Positions 17,705-26,800 of a stretch of 64,000 nucleotides of DNA are shown here, piece after piece. The notes below the pieces were generated by a model. It did not search any database. It was not told where the DNA came from and was given only the letters and a program-made list of their open reading frames with translations. The stretch is from CAYSYM01 sp964435115 (GTDB lineage: Bacteria; Chloroflexota; UBA6077; CF-72): assembly GCA_964435115.1 (NCBI GenBank), contig CAYSYM010000003.1, positions 1 through 64,000 on the forward strand. Direction: 5' to 3'. Made by a program: the position numbers and the translations under genes. Every line of letters begins with the position of its first letter. Within the stretch, counting starts at the first letter, position 1.

Positions 17705-17963
17705 CGTCGACGGGGAGTAGTACGAGCCCCCGAGCTGCTCCAGAGAGCCGGCGGATGGTGTAAGGCCGGCGCAGCGAGGACTCGGAACTCGCCCCTGAGC
17801 CGTGCGGGTGAAGGCGGTCGGTTGGCCCCCTAGCCCGCGCCGGGGTGGCGGGCGTTAGACCGCCGAGAGTGGACGCGCGATCGACTGCAACGTCGGTCGG
17901 CGCGCCCGAGCAGGGTGGTACCGCGGGGATGACCTCGCCTCTGGAGGAGGCGAGGTCTTTTTG
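17705..17963 (+). ncRNA. T-box riboswitch (leader of ilv-leu operon), with terminator
   Basis: A classical T-box. Stem I contains AGTA, the AGAGAG segment and an apical hairpin (GCCGGC at 17747 and 17765 around GGATGGTGTAAG). A likely specifier CTC (Leu) lies at 17788-17790 after GAA. The T-box proper, AGGGTGGTACCGCGG, is at 17912-17926; its TGGT bulge would pair with an ACCA tRNA end. The competing terminator is a 10-bp stem, 17931-17940 with 17948-17957, followed by five T. Uncharged tRNA binding should prevent termination and switch on ilvB and downstream genes. The specifier identity is tentative. Confidence 0.9.
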
Positions 17964-18059
17964 TTGGCCCGACGACTCCCGGCCGCACGCTCGAACGTTC
18001 CAGGCTCGGCGATTGAGCCTGTGGGCCTTCCCGCGCGCGCCCTCCACCCCCTCCCTCGG

Positions 18060-18155
18060 GTGCGGCGCGTCAATACGGGTGGTACCGCGGGTGCAACGGA
18101 GCCTCGTCCCGTCAGCGAGTGAGCGCTCGGCTGGCGAGCCGGGGCTCTCCTTGTT
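18060..18155 (+). ncRNA. Second, orphan T-box antiterminator motif
   Basis: GGGTGGTACCGCGG recurs at 18077-18090, followed by GAGCC at 18099-18103 that can pair with GGCTC at 18142-18146, and a weak T-run (TCCTTGTTGG). In the roughly 110 bases before it no stem I with AGTA or specifier pattern was found. It may be a degenerate duplicated T-box, or a second antiterminator reading the same tRNA. It lies between the first terminator and ilvB. Confidence 0.65.
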
Positions 18156-18305
18156 GGATCGATCGACCAGGCCGAACCGTCGGCCACCAGGCAGGCGCAA
18201 CGGGGCGCCGCGACGAATGACACGGGGTGAGTCGCGGGTAGCGGTGTCGGGTATCGGCGCTGGCCACCCAACACCCAACACCTCGCTGATCGAAGGGGCA
18301 CATCC

Positions 18306-20105
18306 ATGCGCTTGAATGGAGCACAGATCATCTGCCAGGCCCTGGTGGAGGAGGGGGTCTCCACCATCTTCGGCCTGCCGGGCGGGGCGATCATGCCGCT
18401 CTACGATGTCCTGCCCCAGTTCCCGCGGCTCAAGCACGTCCTGGTGCGCCACGAGCAGGCGGCGGCGCACATGGCCGATGGCTACGCCCGCGCGGCCGCC
18501 GGGACGCGGCGCCCCCAGCACGAGCGGGTCGTCGGCGTCTGCTTCGGCACCAGCGGACCAGGCGCCACGAACCTGGTGACCGGCATCTGCAACGCGCACA
18601 TGGACTCCGTGCCCGTGGTCGCCATCACGGCGAACGTGGCCAGCCACCTCATCGGGACGGACGCCTTCCAGGAAGCCGACATCACCGGCATGACGATCCC
18701 CATCACCAAGCAGAACTTCTTCGTGCGCCACCTGAGGGACCTGCCCAGGGTGATGAAGGAGGCGTTCCACCTGGCCCGCACCGGCCGCCCGGGCCCCGTG
18801 CACGTGGACGTGCCGAAGGACGTCCTGCTGGCCGAGATGGAGTGGAGTGGCTACCCGCAAACGATCGATCTACCCGGCTATCAGCCGACGCTCGAGCCAC
18901 ACATGCAGCAGGTCCGGAAGGCGGCCCGGCTGGTGGAGCAGGCGGAGCGGCCGGTCATCATCGCCGGCCAAGGCGTGCTGCTCTCCGGTGCGTGGGACGA
19001 GCTGCGGGAGCTCGCCGAGCGCACCAGCACCCCCGTCATCACCACCCTGCTCGGCATCAGCGCCTTCCCTGAGACGCACCCACTGGCGTTGGGGTTCCTC
19101 GGCATGCACGGCTGGGTACACGCCAACTACGCCGTCCACCACGCCGACCTGGTGCTGGCCATCGGCATGCGCATGGACGACCGGGCGTGCGGGAAGTTCT
19201 CGGCGTTCGCGCCACAGGCCAGGATCGTCCACGTGGACATCGACCCGGCCGAGATCGGCAAGAACGTGCGGGTGGACGTGCCGATCGTGGGCGACGTGGC
19301 GCGGGTCCTCGCCAAACTGACCCCCGAGGTGAGCGCAGACGCGCTCCAGGACCACCAGCCCTGGCTGGCGCGGATCGCCGCCTGGCGCTCCGAGTTCCCG
19401 CCGAAGCGGTACCCGGACGACACCCCCGAGCTGTACCAGCCGCAGGCCGTCCAGGCGCTGTACCAGGCCACCCGGGGGAAGGCGATCGTGGTGGCAGACG
19501 TGGGACAACACCAGATGTTCGCCGCCCAGCACTACCAGTACGAGGAGCCCTATTCGTGGATCACCTCCGGCGGGCTCGGCACGATGGGCTATAGCCTCCC
19601 CGCCTCGATCGGCGCGCAGTACGCCCGGCCGGACCGGACCGTCTGGTGCGTGGTGGGTGACGGCTGCTTCCAGATGACCATGCAGGAGCTGGCGCTGCTG
19701 GCCGTGCACCGCATCCCCGTGAAGGTCGCGCTGGTCAATAACGCCTACCTGGGGATGGTCCGCCAGCAGCAGGAGGTCCAGTACCGCGGCAACGTCGTGG
19801 AAGTCGACCTGGCCGGCGGCCCGGACTACGTGAAGCTCGCCCAGGCGTACGGCATCCCGGCCTGGCGCGTGAGCCGGCCAGGTCGGGAGCTGAGCGAGGC
19901 GATTGGCGCGGCCATGGCCTACCCCGGCCCGGCGATCGTCGAGTTCCAGGTGGCGCGCCACGAGAATGTCTACCCGTGGGTGCTGGGCGGCAGGGCGCTG
20001 GGCGACGTGATCCCGGACACCCCTTACGAGGGTGTCGGGTACCAGGTATCGGGTGTCGGGTCTGAGGTGACAGGGAGCGCGGGCGCACGCGCGGAGGCGA
20101 GGTGA
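18306..20105 (+). CDS. ilvB: Acetolactate synthase, large subunit
   Basis: A 599-residue ThDP enzyme catalysing the first step of Val/Leu/Ile synthesis (two pyruvates to acetolactate, or pyruvate plus 2-oxobutyrate). It shows catalytic E50 (VRHEQAAAHMADGYAR), the pyrimidine domain FGTSGPGATNL, the FAD-binding middle domain, and the ThDP motif GDGCFQMTMQEL...NNAYLG. ATG 18306 has GAAGGGG eight bases upstream. The last 25 residues are a non-conserved tail partly encoded by a GTGTCGGGT-type repeat at 20031-20061. It is first in ilvB-ilvN-ilvC-leuA-leuB under T-box control. Confidence 0.96.
   Translation: MRLNGAQIICQALVEEGVSTIFGLPGGAIMPLYDVLPQFPRLKHVLVRHEQAAAHMADGYARAAAGTRRPQHERVVGVCFGTSGPGATNLVTGICNAHMDSVPVVAITANVASHLIGTDAFQEADITGMTIPITKQNFFVRHLRDLPRVMKEAFHLARTGRPGPVHVDVPKDVLLAEMEWSGYPQTIDLPGYQPTLEPHMQQVRKAARLVEQAERPVIIAGQGVLLSGAWDELRELAERTSTPVITTLLGISAFPETHPLALGFLGMHGWVHANYAVHHADLVLAIGMRMDDRACGKFSAFAPQARIVHVDIDPAEIGKNVRVDVPIVGDVARVLAKLTPEVSADALQDHQPWLARIAAWRSEFPPKRYPDDTPELYQPQAVQALYQATRGKAIVVADVGQHQMFAAQHYQYEEPYSWITSGGLGTMGYSLPASIGAQYARPDRTVWCVVGDGCFQMTMQELALLAVHRIPVKVALVNNAYLGMVRQQQEVQYRGNVVEVDLAGGPDYVKLAQAYGIPAWRVSRPGRELSEAIGAAMAYPGPAIVEFQVARHENVYPWVLGGRALGDVIPDTPYEGVGYQVSGVGSEVTGSAGARAEAR
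20031..20061 (+). repeat. Heptad-like repeat inside the ilvB 3' end
   Basis: Repeats of GTGTCGGGT/TATCGGGT type. The complement (ACCCGACACC) recurs at 20211-20237, 20773-20792 and, degenerate, near 18244-18283 and 21880-21893, always at gene junctions of this operon. Confidence 0.6.
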
Positions 20106-20112
20106 GCAGGCC

Positions 20113-20256
20113 ATGAAGCACGTGATCGACGTGATGCGCGATGCGCTCGAGGCGCCGTTCCGGCGGCGCGAGCCGCGGCTCGCCCCCGTTCCGATCCCGG
20201 TGCTCGCGCCCACCCGACACCCGATACCCGACACCCGCGGAGGCCGTGATGGCTAA
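20113..20256 (+). CDS. Possible 47-residue ORF between ilvB and ilvN
   Basis: The ATG at 20113 has GAGGTGA seven bases upstream, and the frame ends in TAA at 20254, overlapping the ilvN start (20249) by eight bases. The product begins MKHVIDVMRDALEAPFRRRE and then becomes Pro-rich because it reads through the CACCCGACACCCG repeat. It may be translated only to couple ilvB to ilvN, or not at all. No family is recognised. Its overlap and ribosome site are the only evidence. Confidence 0.35.
   Translation: MKHVIDVMRDALEAPFRRREPRLAPVPIPVLAPTRHPIPDTRGGRDG
20211..20237 (+). repeat. CACCCGACACCCGATACCC-type repeat before ilvN
   Basis: Four near-identical ACACCCG/ATACCCG units just before the ilvN ribosome site (GCGGAGG). 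Members of the same unit family mark other junctions of the operon. Confidence 0.6.
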
Positions 20257-20773
20257 GCACACGCTCGTCGCCACGGTCGAGGAAGGGCCGGTGGTGCTCA
20301 ACCGTGTCCTCAGCCTGTTCCGGCAACGCAGCTTCGCCATCGAGAGCCTCAGCATCGGGCGCACCCACGAGCCCGGGATCATGCGGCTGACGATGGTCGT
20401 GGACGGGGCGCGCTCGGCGATCGAACAGGTCACCAAGCAGCTCTACAAGGTCGTAGAGGTCCGCAAGGTCAGTGACCTGAGCGAGGACGCGCGTGTCGAG
20501 CGCGAGCTGGCGCTGGTGAAGGTGAGCTGCAAGACCGCCGCCCAGCGCGCGGAGGTGATGCAGATCGCCGACATCTACCGGGCGCGCGTGGTCGACGTGG
20601 CGGCCGGCTCGCTGATGGTCGAGGTGACCGGCCCCACCAGCAAGGTGGACAGCCTGGTCGAGCTGCTGCGGCCCTATGGCGTCAAGGAGCTGGTCCGCAC
20701 GGGCGTCGTCGCCATGACCCGCGGCCAGGCCCTTGGCAAGGGCAAGGAGAGCCAGCTCAAGCTGGCCAGCTAA
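20249..20773 (+). CDS. ilvN: Acetolactate synthase, small regulatory subunit
   Basis: A 174-residue protein with an N-terminal ACT domain (HTLVATVEEGPVVLNRVLSL, SFAIESLSIGRT) and the conserved C-terminal ALS-SS domain (ELALVKVSCKT...RPYGVKELVRTG). It stimulates the large subunit and confers valine feedback. ATG 20249 is chosen for GCGGAGG six bases upstream; a longer in-frame extension passes through repeat DNA and is not credible. It is separated from ilvB by 143 bp that hold a small ORF and repeats. Confidence 0.95.
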   Translation: MAKHTLVATVEEGPVVLNRVLSLFRQRSFAIESLSIGRTHEPGIMRLTMVVDGARSAIEQVTKQLYKVVEVRKVSDLSEDARVERELALVKVSCKTAAQRAEVMQIADIYRARVVDVAAGSLMVEVTGPTSKVDSLVELLRPYGVKELVRTGVVAMTRGQALGKGKESQLKLAS

Positions 20774-20792
20774 CACCCAGCACCCGACACCC
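20773..20792 (+). repeat. ACACCCAGCACCCGACACCC repeat before ilvC
   Basis: A further copy of the operon's junction repeat, lying between the ilvN stop and the ilvC ribosome site AGGAGGAA. Confidence 0.55.
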
Positions 20793-20803
20793 AGGAGGAA
20801 GCA

Positions 20804-21814
<1,011 letters not shown>

Positions 21815-21949
21815 CGCGCCGCCAGCCGCCAGCCGTCAGGGAGGAGGCGCCCTTCTCCCTCCTCACCCCGCTCATATCGAACACCCAGCACCTGGAATCT
21901 GAGACCTGACAGCTCCCGTGGCTGACAGCGTGACAAAGGAGCACCGACG

Positions 21950-23158
21950 ATGGCATCGAACAACGGCACCTACGTCAAGATCTTCGACACGACGCTGCGG
22001 GACGGCGAACAGTCGCCGGGCTTCTCGCTCACCTCGCCGCAGAAGCTGGAGATCGCACGGCAGCTCGCCCGACTACGCGTCGACGTGATCGAGGCCGGCT
22101 TCCCGGCCGCCAGCCCGGACGACTTCGAGGCGGTGCGCCGGATTGCGCGGGAGGTCCGCGGCCCGGCCATCGCCGGCCTGGCCCGCGCCGTCGCCGCCGA
22201 CATCGACCAGTGCTGGGAGGCGGTCAGAGACGCCGAGCGACCGCGCATCCACACCTTCCTCTCCTCGTCGGACATCCACCTGGAGAGCCAGTTCCGGCTG
22301 AAGCGCGAAGAGGCGAAGGCGCGCGCCGTCGAGATGGTGCGGCGCGCCAAGGACTACACCCAGGACGTGGAGTTCTCACCGATGGACGCCACCCGCTCCG
22401 ACTGGGCGTACGTCTGCGAGGTCCTCGAGGCGGTGATCGACGCCGGCGCAACGACGGTGAACATCGCCGACACCTGTGGCTACGCCCAGCCAGACGAGTT
22501 CGGTCTGATGATCGCCTACATTCGCGAGCACGTCCCCAACATCGACCAGGCCACGATCTCGGTCCACTGCCACAACGATCTCGGTCTGGCCGTGGCCAAC
22601 AGCCTGGCGGCCATCAAGGCCGGCGCGCGGCAGGTGGAGTGTTGCGTCAACGGCATCGGCGAGCGCGCGGGCAACGCCGCGCTCGAGGAGCTGGTGATGG
22701 CGCTCACCGTGCGCCAGGACCACCATCGGGTGGAGCACGGGATCAACCTCGCCGAGCTCGTCCCGACCAGCCGTCTGCTCCAGGAGTTCACCGGCGTCTC
22801 GGTGCAGCCGAACAAGGCGATCGTGGGCGCCAACGCGTTCGCTCACGAGAGCGGCATCCACCAGGACGGGATGCTGAAGGACGCCCGCACCTACGAGATC
22901 ATGTCGGCCAACGCCATCGGCGCCGATGGCACCCGGCTGGTGATGGGCAAGCACTCTGGCCGCCACGCCCTGCGCGTGCGCCTGGAGCAGCTCGGCCTGC
23001 TCCTGAGCCAGGACGAGCTGAACGAGGCGTTCGCCCGCTTCAAGGAGCTGGCAGACACCAAGAAGGAGGTCACCGATGACGACCTCCACGTGATCGTCCG
23101 CGACGGCCGCCAGGCTGCCGATGGCGTCATGGAGGCGATCGGGCGGGTGTATCGGTGA
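21950..23158 (+). CDS. leuA: 2-Isopropylmalate synthase, short form without allosteric domain
   Basis: A 402-residue enzyme condensing acetyl-CoA with 2-oxoisovalerate to start leucine synthesis. It shows DTTLRDGEQSPGFSL, the LeuA-type HTFLSSSDIHLESQFR, metal-binding SVHCHNDLGLAVANS, and GIHQDGMLKD. It ends soon after ITRDD-like sequence, lacking the roughly 110-130-residue LeuA dimer/regulatory domain of the usual 500-residue enzymes, so leucine feedback may be absent. AAAGGAG stands nine bases before the ATG. A 135-bp gap from ilvC contains a further junction repeat near 21880. Confidence 0.92.
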   Translation: MASNNGTYVKIFDTTLRDGEQSPGFSLTSPQKLEIARQLARLRVDVIEAGFPAASPDDFEAVRRIAREVRGPAIAGLARAVAADIDQCWEAVRDAERPRIHTFLSSSDIHLESQFRLKREEAKARAVEMVRRAKDYTQDVEFSPMDATRSDWAYVCEVLEAVIDAGATTVNIADTCGYAQPDEFGLMIAYIREHVPNIDQATISVHCHNDLGLAVANSLAAIKAGARQVECCVNGIGERAGNAALEELVMALTVRQDHHRVEHGINLAELVPTSRLLQEFTGVSVQPNKAIVGANAFAHESGIHQDGMLKDARTYEIMSANAIGADGTRLVMGKHSGRHALRVRLEQLGLLLSQDELNEAFARFKELADTKKEVTDDDLHVIVRDGRQAADGVMEAIGRVYR

Positions 23159-23165
23159 GCCCACG

Positions 23166-24482
23166 ATGACAGGTCTTCACCGCGGTGAACATGGGGCGGC
23201 GGCTCTCCGCGTTCCAGCACCGGGGGGCCCGGGGGGCTTCGCCCCCCGGGGGAAAGAAGGCCCCCCCCTCCCAAGGGAGGGGGCTGGGGGTGGGAAAGCA
23301 GGCCGCCCTTCCTACCGCCTCGCCGTCCTGCCCGGCGACGGGATCGGGCCGGAGGTCATCGCTGAAGCGGTCCGGGTATTCGAGGCCGTCGAGCACCGCT
23401 TCGGCCACCGCTTCGACCTGGTCTACGACGAAGTCGGGGGTGGGGCCATCGACACCTACGGCACGGCGCTGCGGCAGGAGACCATCGCGCTCGCCAGGCG
23501 CAGCGACGCCATCCTCTTCGGCGCCGTGGGTGGGCCGAAGTGGGACGACCCGCACGCCCCCGTGCGGCCCGAGCAGGCCATCCTGGGCCTGCGGGCTGCG
23601 CTGGGCACCTTCGCCAACCTGCGGCCGGCCCGCCTCCACCCGGCGCTCGTCCACCTCTCGCCGCTCAAGCCCGAGGTGGTCCAGGGAGCGGATGTCCTGT
23701 TCGTCCGCGAGCTGGTGGCGGGCACCTACTTCGCCCGGCCCAAGAAGCTCTGGCAGGACGCGCGCGGCGTGTGGCGGGCCGTCGACACCTGCGCCTACAC
23801 CGAGCCGCAGGTCGAGCGGACGGTGCGGGTGGGCTTCGAGCTGGCGCGGGGTCGGCGCAAGCTGCTGCACGTGGCCGATAAGCAGAACGTCATGGCAACC
23901 TCACGGCTGTGGCGCGACGTCGCCACCCGCGTGGCCCGGGAGTACCCGGACGTCACGTTCCGGCCCATCCTCGCCGACGCCCTGGCGATGCACCTGCTCT
24001 ACCGGCCGACCCAGTTCGACGTCGTCGCCACCGACAACCTGTTCGGCGACCTGGTCACCGACGAGGCGGCCGCGCTGGCCGGCTCGATGGGCCTCATGCC
24101 CAGCGCCAGCTTCGGCGAGACGCGCAACCGCCACGGCGGCTACGTGGCGATCTACGAGCCGATTCACGGCAGTGCCCCGGACATCGCCGGCCGGGGCATC
24201 GCCAACCCCATCGCGACTATCCAGAGCCTGGCGCTGCTGCTCCGCTACTCGCTCAAGCTCGAGGCCGAGGCCCGCACCGTCGAGGCCGCCGTCGACCAGG
24301 CCATCGCCGACGGCCTGCGCACCCCGGACATCTGGCGCGAGGGCGAGGTGCGCGCCAGTACCACCGAGATGGGCGTCGCGATCGCCGAGGGGGTCCGCGC
24401 CTCGGCGCGCGCCGCTGAATCCCCGCCGCGCGGGCACAGGCCGGCCCGGCAGCCGGCTGACGGCGCCTACCCGAACGGGTAG
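23166..24482 (+). CDS. leuB: 3-Isopropylmalate dehydrogenase with repeat-derived N-terminal extension
   Basis: A 438-residue decarboxylating dehydrogenase acting after LeuA and LeuCD. The conserved protein begins only at residue 48 (YRLAVLPGDGIGPEVI). Later blocks include RPEQAILGLRAALGTFANLRP, DKQNVMATSRLWRD, DNLFGDLVTDEA and YEPIHGSAPDIAG. The N-terminal 47 residues are Gly/Pro/Arg-rich and read through a GC hairpin repeat (23200-23302). No other in-frame start was found, so the extension is probably real or the start is non-standard. The stop of leuA is eight bases upstream. Family length is about 350-360. Confidence 0.9.
   Translation: MTGLHRGEHGAAALRVPAPGGPGGFAPRGKEGPPLPREGAGGGKAGRPSYRLAVLPGDGIGPEVIAEAVRVFEAVEHRFGHRFDLVYDEVGGGAIDTYGTALRQETIALARRSDAILFGAVGGPKWDDPHAPVRPEQAILGLRAALGTFANLRPARLHPALVHLSPLKPEVVQGADVLFVRELVAGTYFARPKKLWQDARGVWRAVDTCAYTEPQVERTVRVGFELARGRRKLLHVADKQNVMATSRLWRDVATRVAREYPDVTFRPILADALAMHLLYRPTQFDVVATDNLFGDLVTDEAAALAGSMGLMPSASFGETRNRHGGYVAIYEPIHGSAPDIAGRGIANPIATIQSLALLLRYSLKLEAEARTVEAAVDQAIADGLRTPDIWREGEVRASTTEMGVAIAEGVRASARAAESPPRGHRPARQPADGAYPNG
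23200..23302 (-). repeat. Dispersed hairpin repeat, divergent copy C, inside leuB 5' coding
   Basis: A GC-rich block with the hairpin CCCGGGGGGC-TTC-GCCCCCCGGG (23228-23250) and a second near-palindrome around 23271. Read on the minus strand, its order of blocks parallels copies A and B (CCCC..CCCCT, a GGGA stretch, TTCCC, GGGGG hairpin, CCCCC, then GGAACGCGGAG). Similarity is clear in layout but weaker in sequence. Confidence 0.5.
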
Positions 24483-24603
24483 GCCGTGAAGACTACCCGT
24501 CCGTAGATGGTGGCGCGGGCGCGTGCAGCCGCATAGTCATCGCACGGGTGCGGCCGTAGCTGTCGAGGAGACCGGTCTCGCGGACGCGCGCCCAGCGCGA
24601 GCG

Positions 24604-25854
24604 ATGAGCGACATGACCGGCCCACCACGTCACCGCCCCGCGGACACACCTGCGGCAGGGCAGAAGCCCAGGCGCTACCAGCCCGCTCGGGGCGGGAACT
24701 TCTTCGACGTGGACTTCGACCAGACGCCGTTCACCCTGGCGTGGGAAGTCACCCGAGCCTGCGGCCTCGCGTGCATCCACTGTCGCGCGGAGGCGATCCC
24801 CTACCGTGACCCACGCGAGCTCAGCACGGCGGAGGGGTTCGGGTTGATCGACCAGATGGTCGAGATCGGCAAGCCAATCCTCGTCGTCACCGGCGGCGAT
24901 CCACTGATGCGTCCCGACGTGTACGACCTGCTCCAGTACGCCGTCCAGCGCGACCTGTGGGTTGCCCTGTCGCCGAGCGCCACCGGGAAGCTCACCCGCC
25001 AGGCGCTCGAGCGGGCCAGGGGCACCGGCACTCACATGCTGCACCTCAGCCTCGACGGCTCGACGGCCGAGGTGCACGACCGCTTCCGAGGCGTGCGGGG
25101 CTCGTTCGACCGGACCATCCAGCGGCTGCGGGACGGCGCCGAGCTAGGCTTCCTGCTGCAGGTCGGCACCACGGTCAGCCGCCACAACGTGGACGACCTG
25201 CCAGCCATCGCCGAGCGTGTGGCGGAGGTCGGCGCGGACGTGTGGACCGTGTTCTTCCTCGTCCCCACGGGGCGAGCCCAGGCCAGCGACATGCTGAGCG
25301 CCGCCGAGCACGAGCAGGTGTTCCGCTGGCTGTACCCCTACGGGCGGCAGGCGCCCTTCCACGTACGGACCATCGCCGCGCAGCACTACCGACGCGTGGT
25401 GATCGAGGCCGAGCGCGCTCAGGCCGGCAGTGCCCCGGGCCAGGAGGGGGCGCCGCGCTGGGAGTACACCGGCACGGGCTTCAGCGCCACGGTGAAGAAG
25501 AAGGCATCTGCCATGCGAGGCGTGAACGATGGACGCGGCTTCTGCTTCGTCAGCCACACGGGCGACGTCTATCCCTCCGGCTTCCTCCAGCTCAAGGCAG
25601 GCAACGTGCGCGAGCAGCCGCTGGGCACAATCTACCGTGAGAGCCGCCTCTTCCGGGAGTTACGCAACCCGGCGTTGCTGAAGGGGAAGTGCGGCGCGTG
25701 CGAGTACCGGGAGGTGTGCGGCGGGAGCCGCGCCCGCGCCTACGCCCTGACGGGGGATTACCTGGCGCCCGATCCATCGTGCGTCTACGTGCCGCTCTTG
25801 TACCGGCTGGCGAGCCAGGCCGCGGCGTCCACGGCCGAGGTGGGGCTGGACTAA
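24604..25854 (+). CDS. Radical SAM/SPASM protein, haem-biosynthesis associated
   Basis: A 416-residue radical SAM enzyme. The SAM cluster Cys are C53, C57 and C60 (TRACGLACIHCRAE). A C-terminal SPASM-like region carries further Cys (GFCFVSHTGDVYPSGFLQ, then KCGACEYREVCGG, then PSC), probably a second [4Fe-4S] cluster. It resembles the TIGR04053 family and NirJ/AhbD-type enzymes that modify haem side chains. It is followed after 7 bp by ferrochelatase, then hemY-like and hemL genes, so a haem role such as coproheme decarboxylation is plausible. The ATG at 24604 was chosen over 24523, whose extra residues look random. Confidence 0.85.
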   Translation: MSDMTGPPRHRPADTPAAGQKPRRYQPARGGNFFDVDFDQTPFTLAWEVTRACGLACIHCRAEAIPYRDPRELSTAEGFGLIDQMVEIGKPILVVTGGDPLMRPDVYDLLQYAVQRDLWVALSPSATGKLTRQALERARGTGTHMLHLSLDGSTAEVHDRFRGVRGSFDRTIQRLRDGAELGFLLQVGTTVSRHNVDDLPAIAERVAEVGADVWTVFFLVPTGRAQASDMLSAAEHEQVFRWLYPYGRQAPFHVRTIAAQHYRRVVIEAERAQAGSAPGQEGAPRWEYTGTGFSATVKKKASAMRGVNDGRGFCFVSHTGDVYPSGFLQLKAGNVREQPLGTIYRESRLFRELRNPALLKGKCGACEYREVCGGSRARAYALTGDYLAPDPSCVYVPLLYRLASQAAASTAEVGLD

Positions 25855-25861
25855 GGCGGCC

Positions 25862-26800
25862 ATGCTGCGGGAACCGATCGGCGTCCTGCTGATGGCCTAT
25901 GGCTCGCCAACCTCGCTCGACGACCTGGAGGCGTACTACACCGACATCCGCCGCGGGCGGCCGCCGACGTCCGAGCTGCTGCTGGAGCTGAAGGAGCGGT
26001 ATCGCCAGATTGGCGGCTTCTCGCCGCTCAACCACGTGACGGCCATGCAAGCCGCCGGCCTCCAGCGCCAGCTCCACGGCCGGAGCGGCCACGTCCGAGT
26101 CTACGTGGGGATGAAACACTGGCGGCCGCGCATCGCCAGCGCAGTAGCGGCGATGGCGGAGGACGGCGTCCGGCGGGCCGTCGGCCTCGTCCTCGCGCCG
26201 CACTACTCCCGCCTCAGCGTGGGCGACTACCACGCCCGCGCCCTCGAGGCGAACGCGGCACTCGACGACCCGCTCGACCTGACCCTGGTGGATTGCTGGC
26301 ACCTGGAGCCGCGATACGTTCGGGCGGTGGCGAGCCGGGTGGTTGAAGGGCTAGCACGCTTCCCGCCCCAGCAGCGGCCGGAGGTCGCGGTGGTCTTCAC
26401 CGCCCACAGCCTGCCGGCCCGCATCCAGGAGTGGGACGACCCGTACCCCGGCCAGATCGGCGAGACGGCCGCCGCGGTGGCGCGGCAGGCGCGCCTGGGC
26501 CGGTGGTCGGCGGCGTGGCAGAGCGCGGGGCGGACGCCTGAGCCCTGGCTCGGCCCGGACGTCAAGCAGGTCCTGGCCGAGCAGGCCGCGGCGGGCGCCA
26601 CTGGCTTCCTCGTCTGCCCGGTCGGCTTCGTGGCCGACCACATGGAGACCCTCTGGGACCTGGACATCGACTGCCGCGCGCACGCGCAGCGCCTGGGCGT
26701 CAGGCTGGAGCGGACGCACTCGCTCAACGCGGCGCCTGACTTCCTGGCCGCACTGGCCGGGATCGTCCGCGCCCGCCTCCTGCAACCGGTCGCCGCGTGA
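25862..26800 (+). CDS. hemH: Ferrochelatase
   Basis: A 312-residue enzyme inserting Fe2+ into porphyrin (protoporphyrin IX or coproporphyrin III). Catalytic His is in FTAHSLPARI; the metal-side Glu is in GFVADHMETLWDLDID. The N-terminus has GVLLMAYGSPTSLDDLEAYY. It overlaps the next gene by four bases (GTGA), implying translational coupling. Which porphyrin is used cannot be told, but the radical SAM neighbour and absence of hemQ/chdC nearby leave open a coproporphyrin route. Confidence 0.93.
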   Translation: MLREPIGVLLMAYGSPTSLDDLEAYYTDIRRGRPPTSELLLELKERYRQIGGFSPLNHVTAMQAAGLQRQLHGRSGHVRVYVGMKHWRPRIASAVAAMAEDGVRRAVGLVLAPHYSRLSVGDYHARALEANAALDDPLDLTLVDCWHLEPRYVRAVASRVVEGLARFPPQQRPEVAVVFTAHSLPARIQEWDDPYPGQIGETAAAVARQARLGRWSAAWQSAGRTPEPWLGPDVKQVLAEQAAAGATGFLVCPVGFVADHMETLWDLDIDCRAHAQRLGVRLERTHSLNAAPDFLAALAGIVRARLLQPVAA

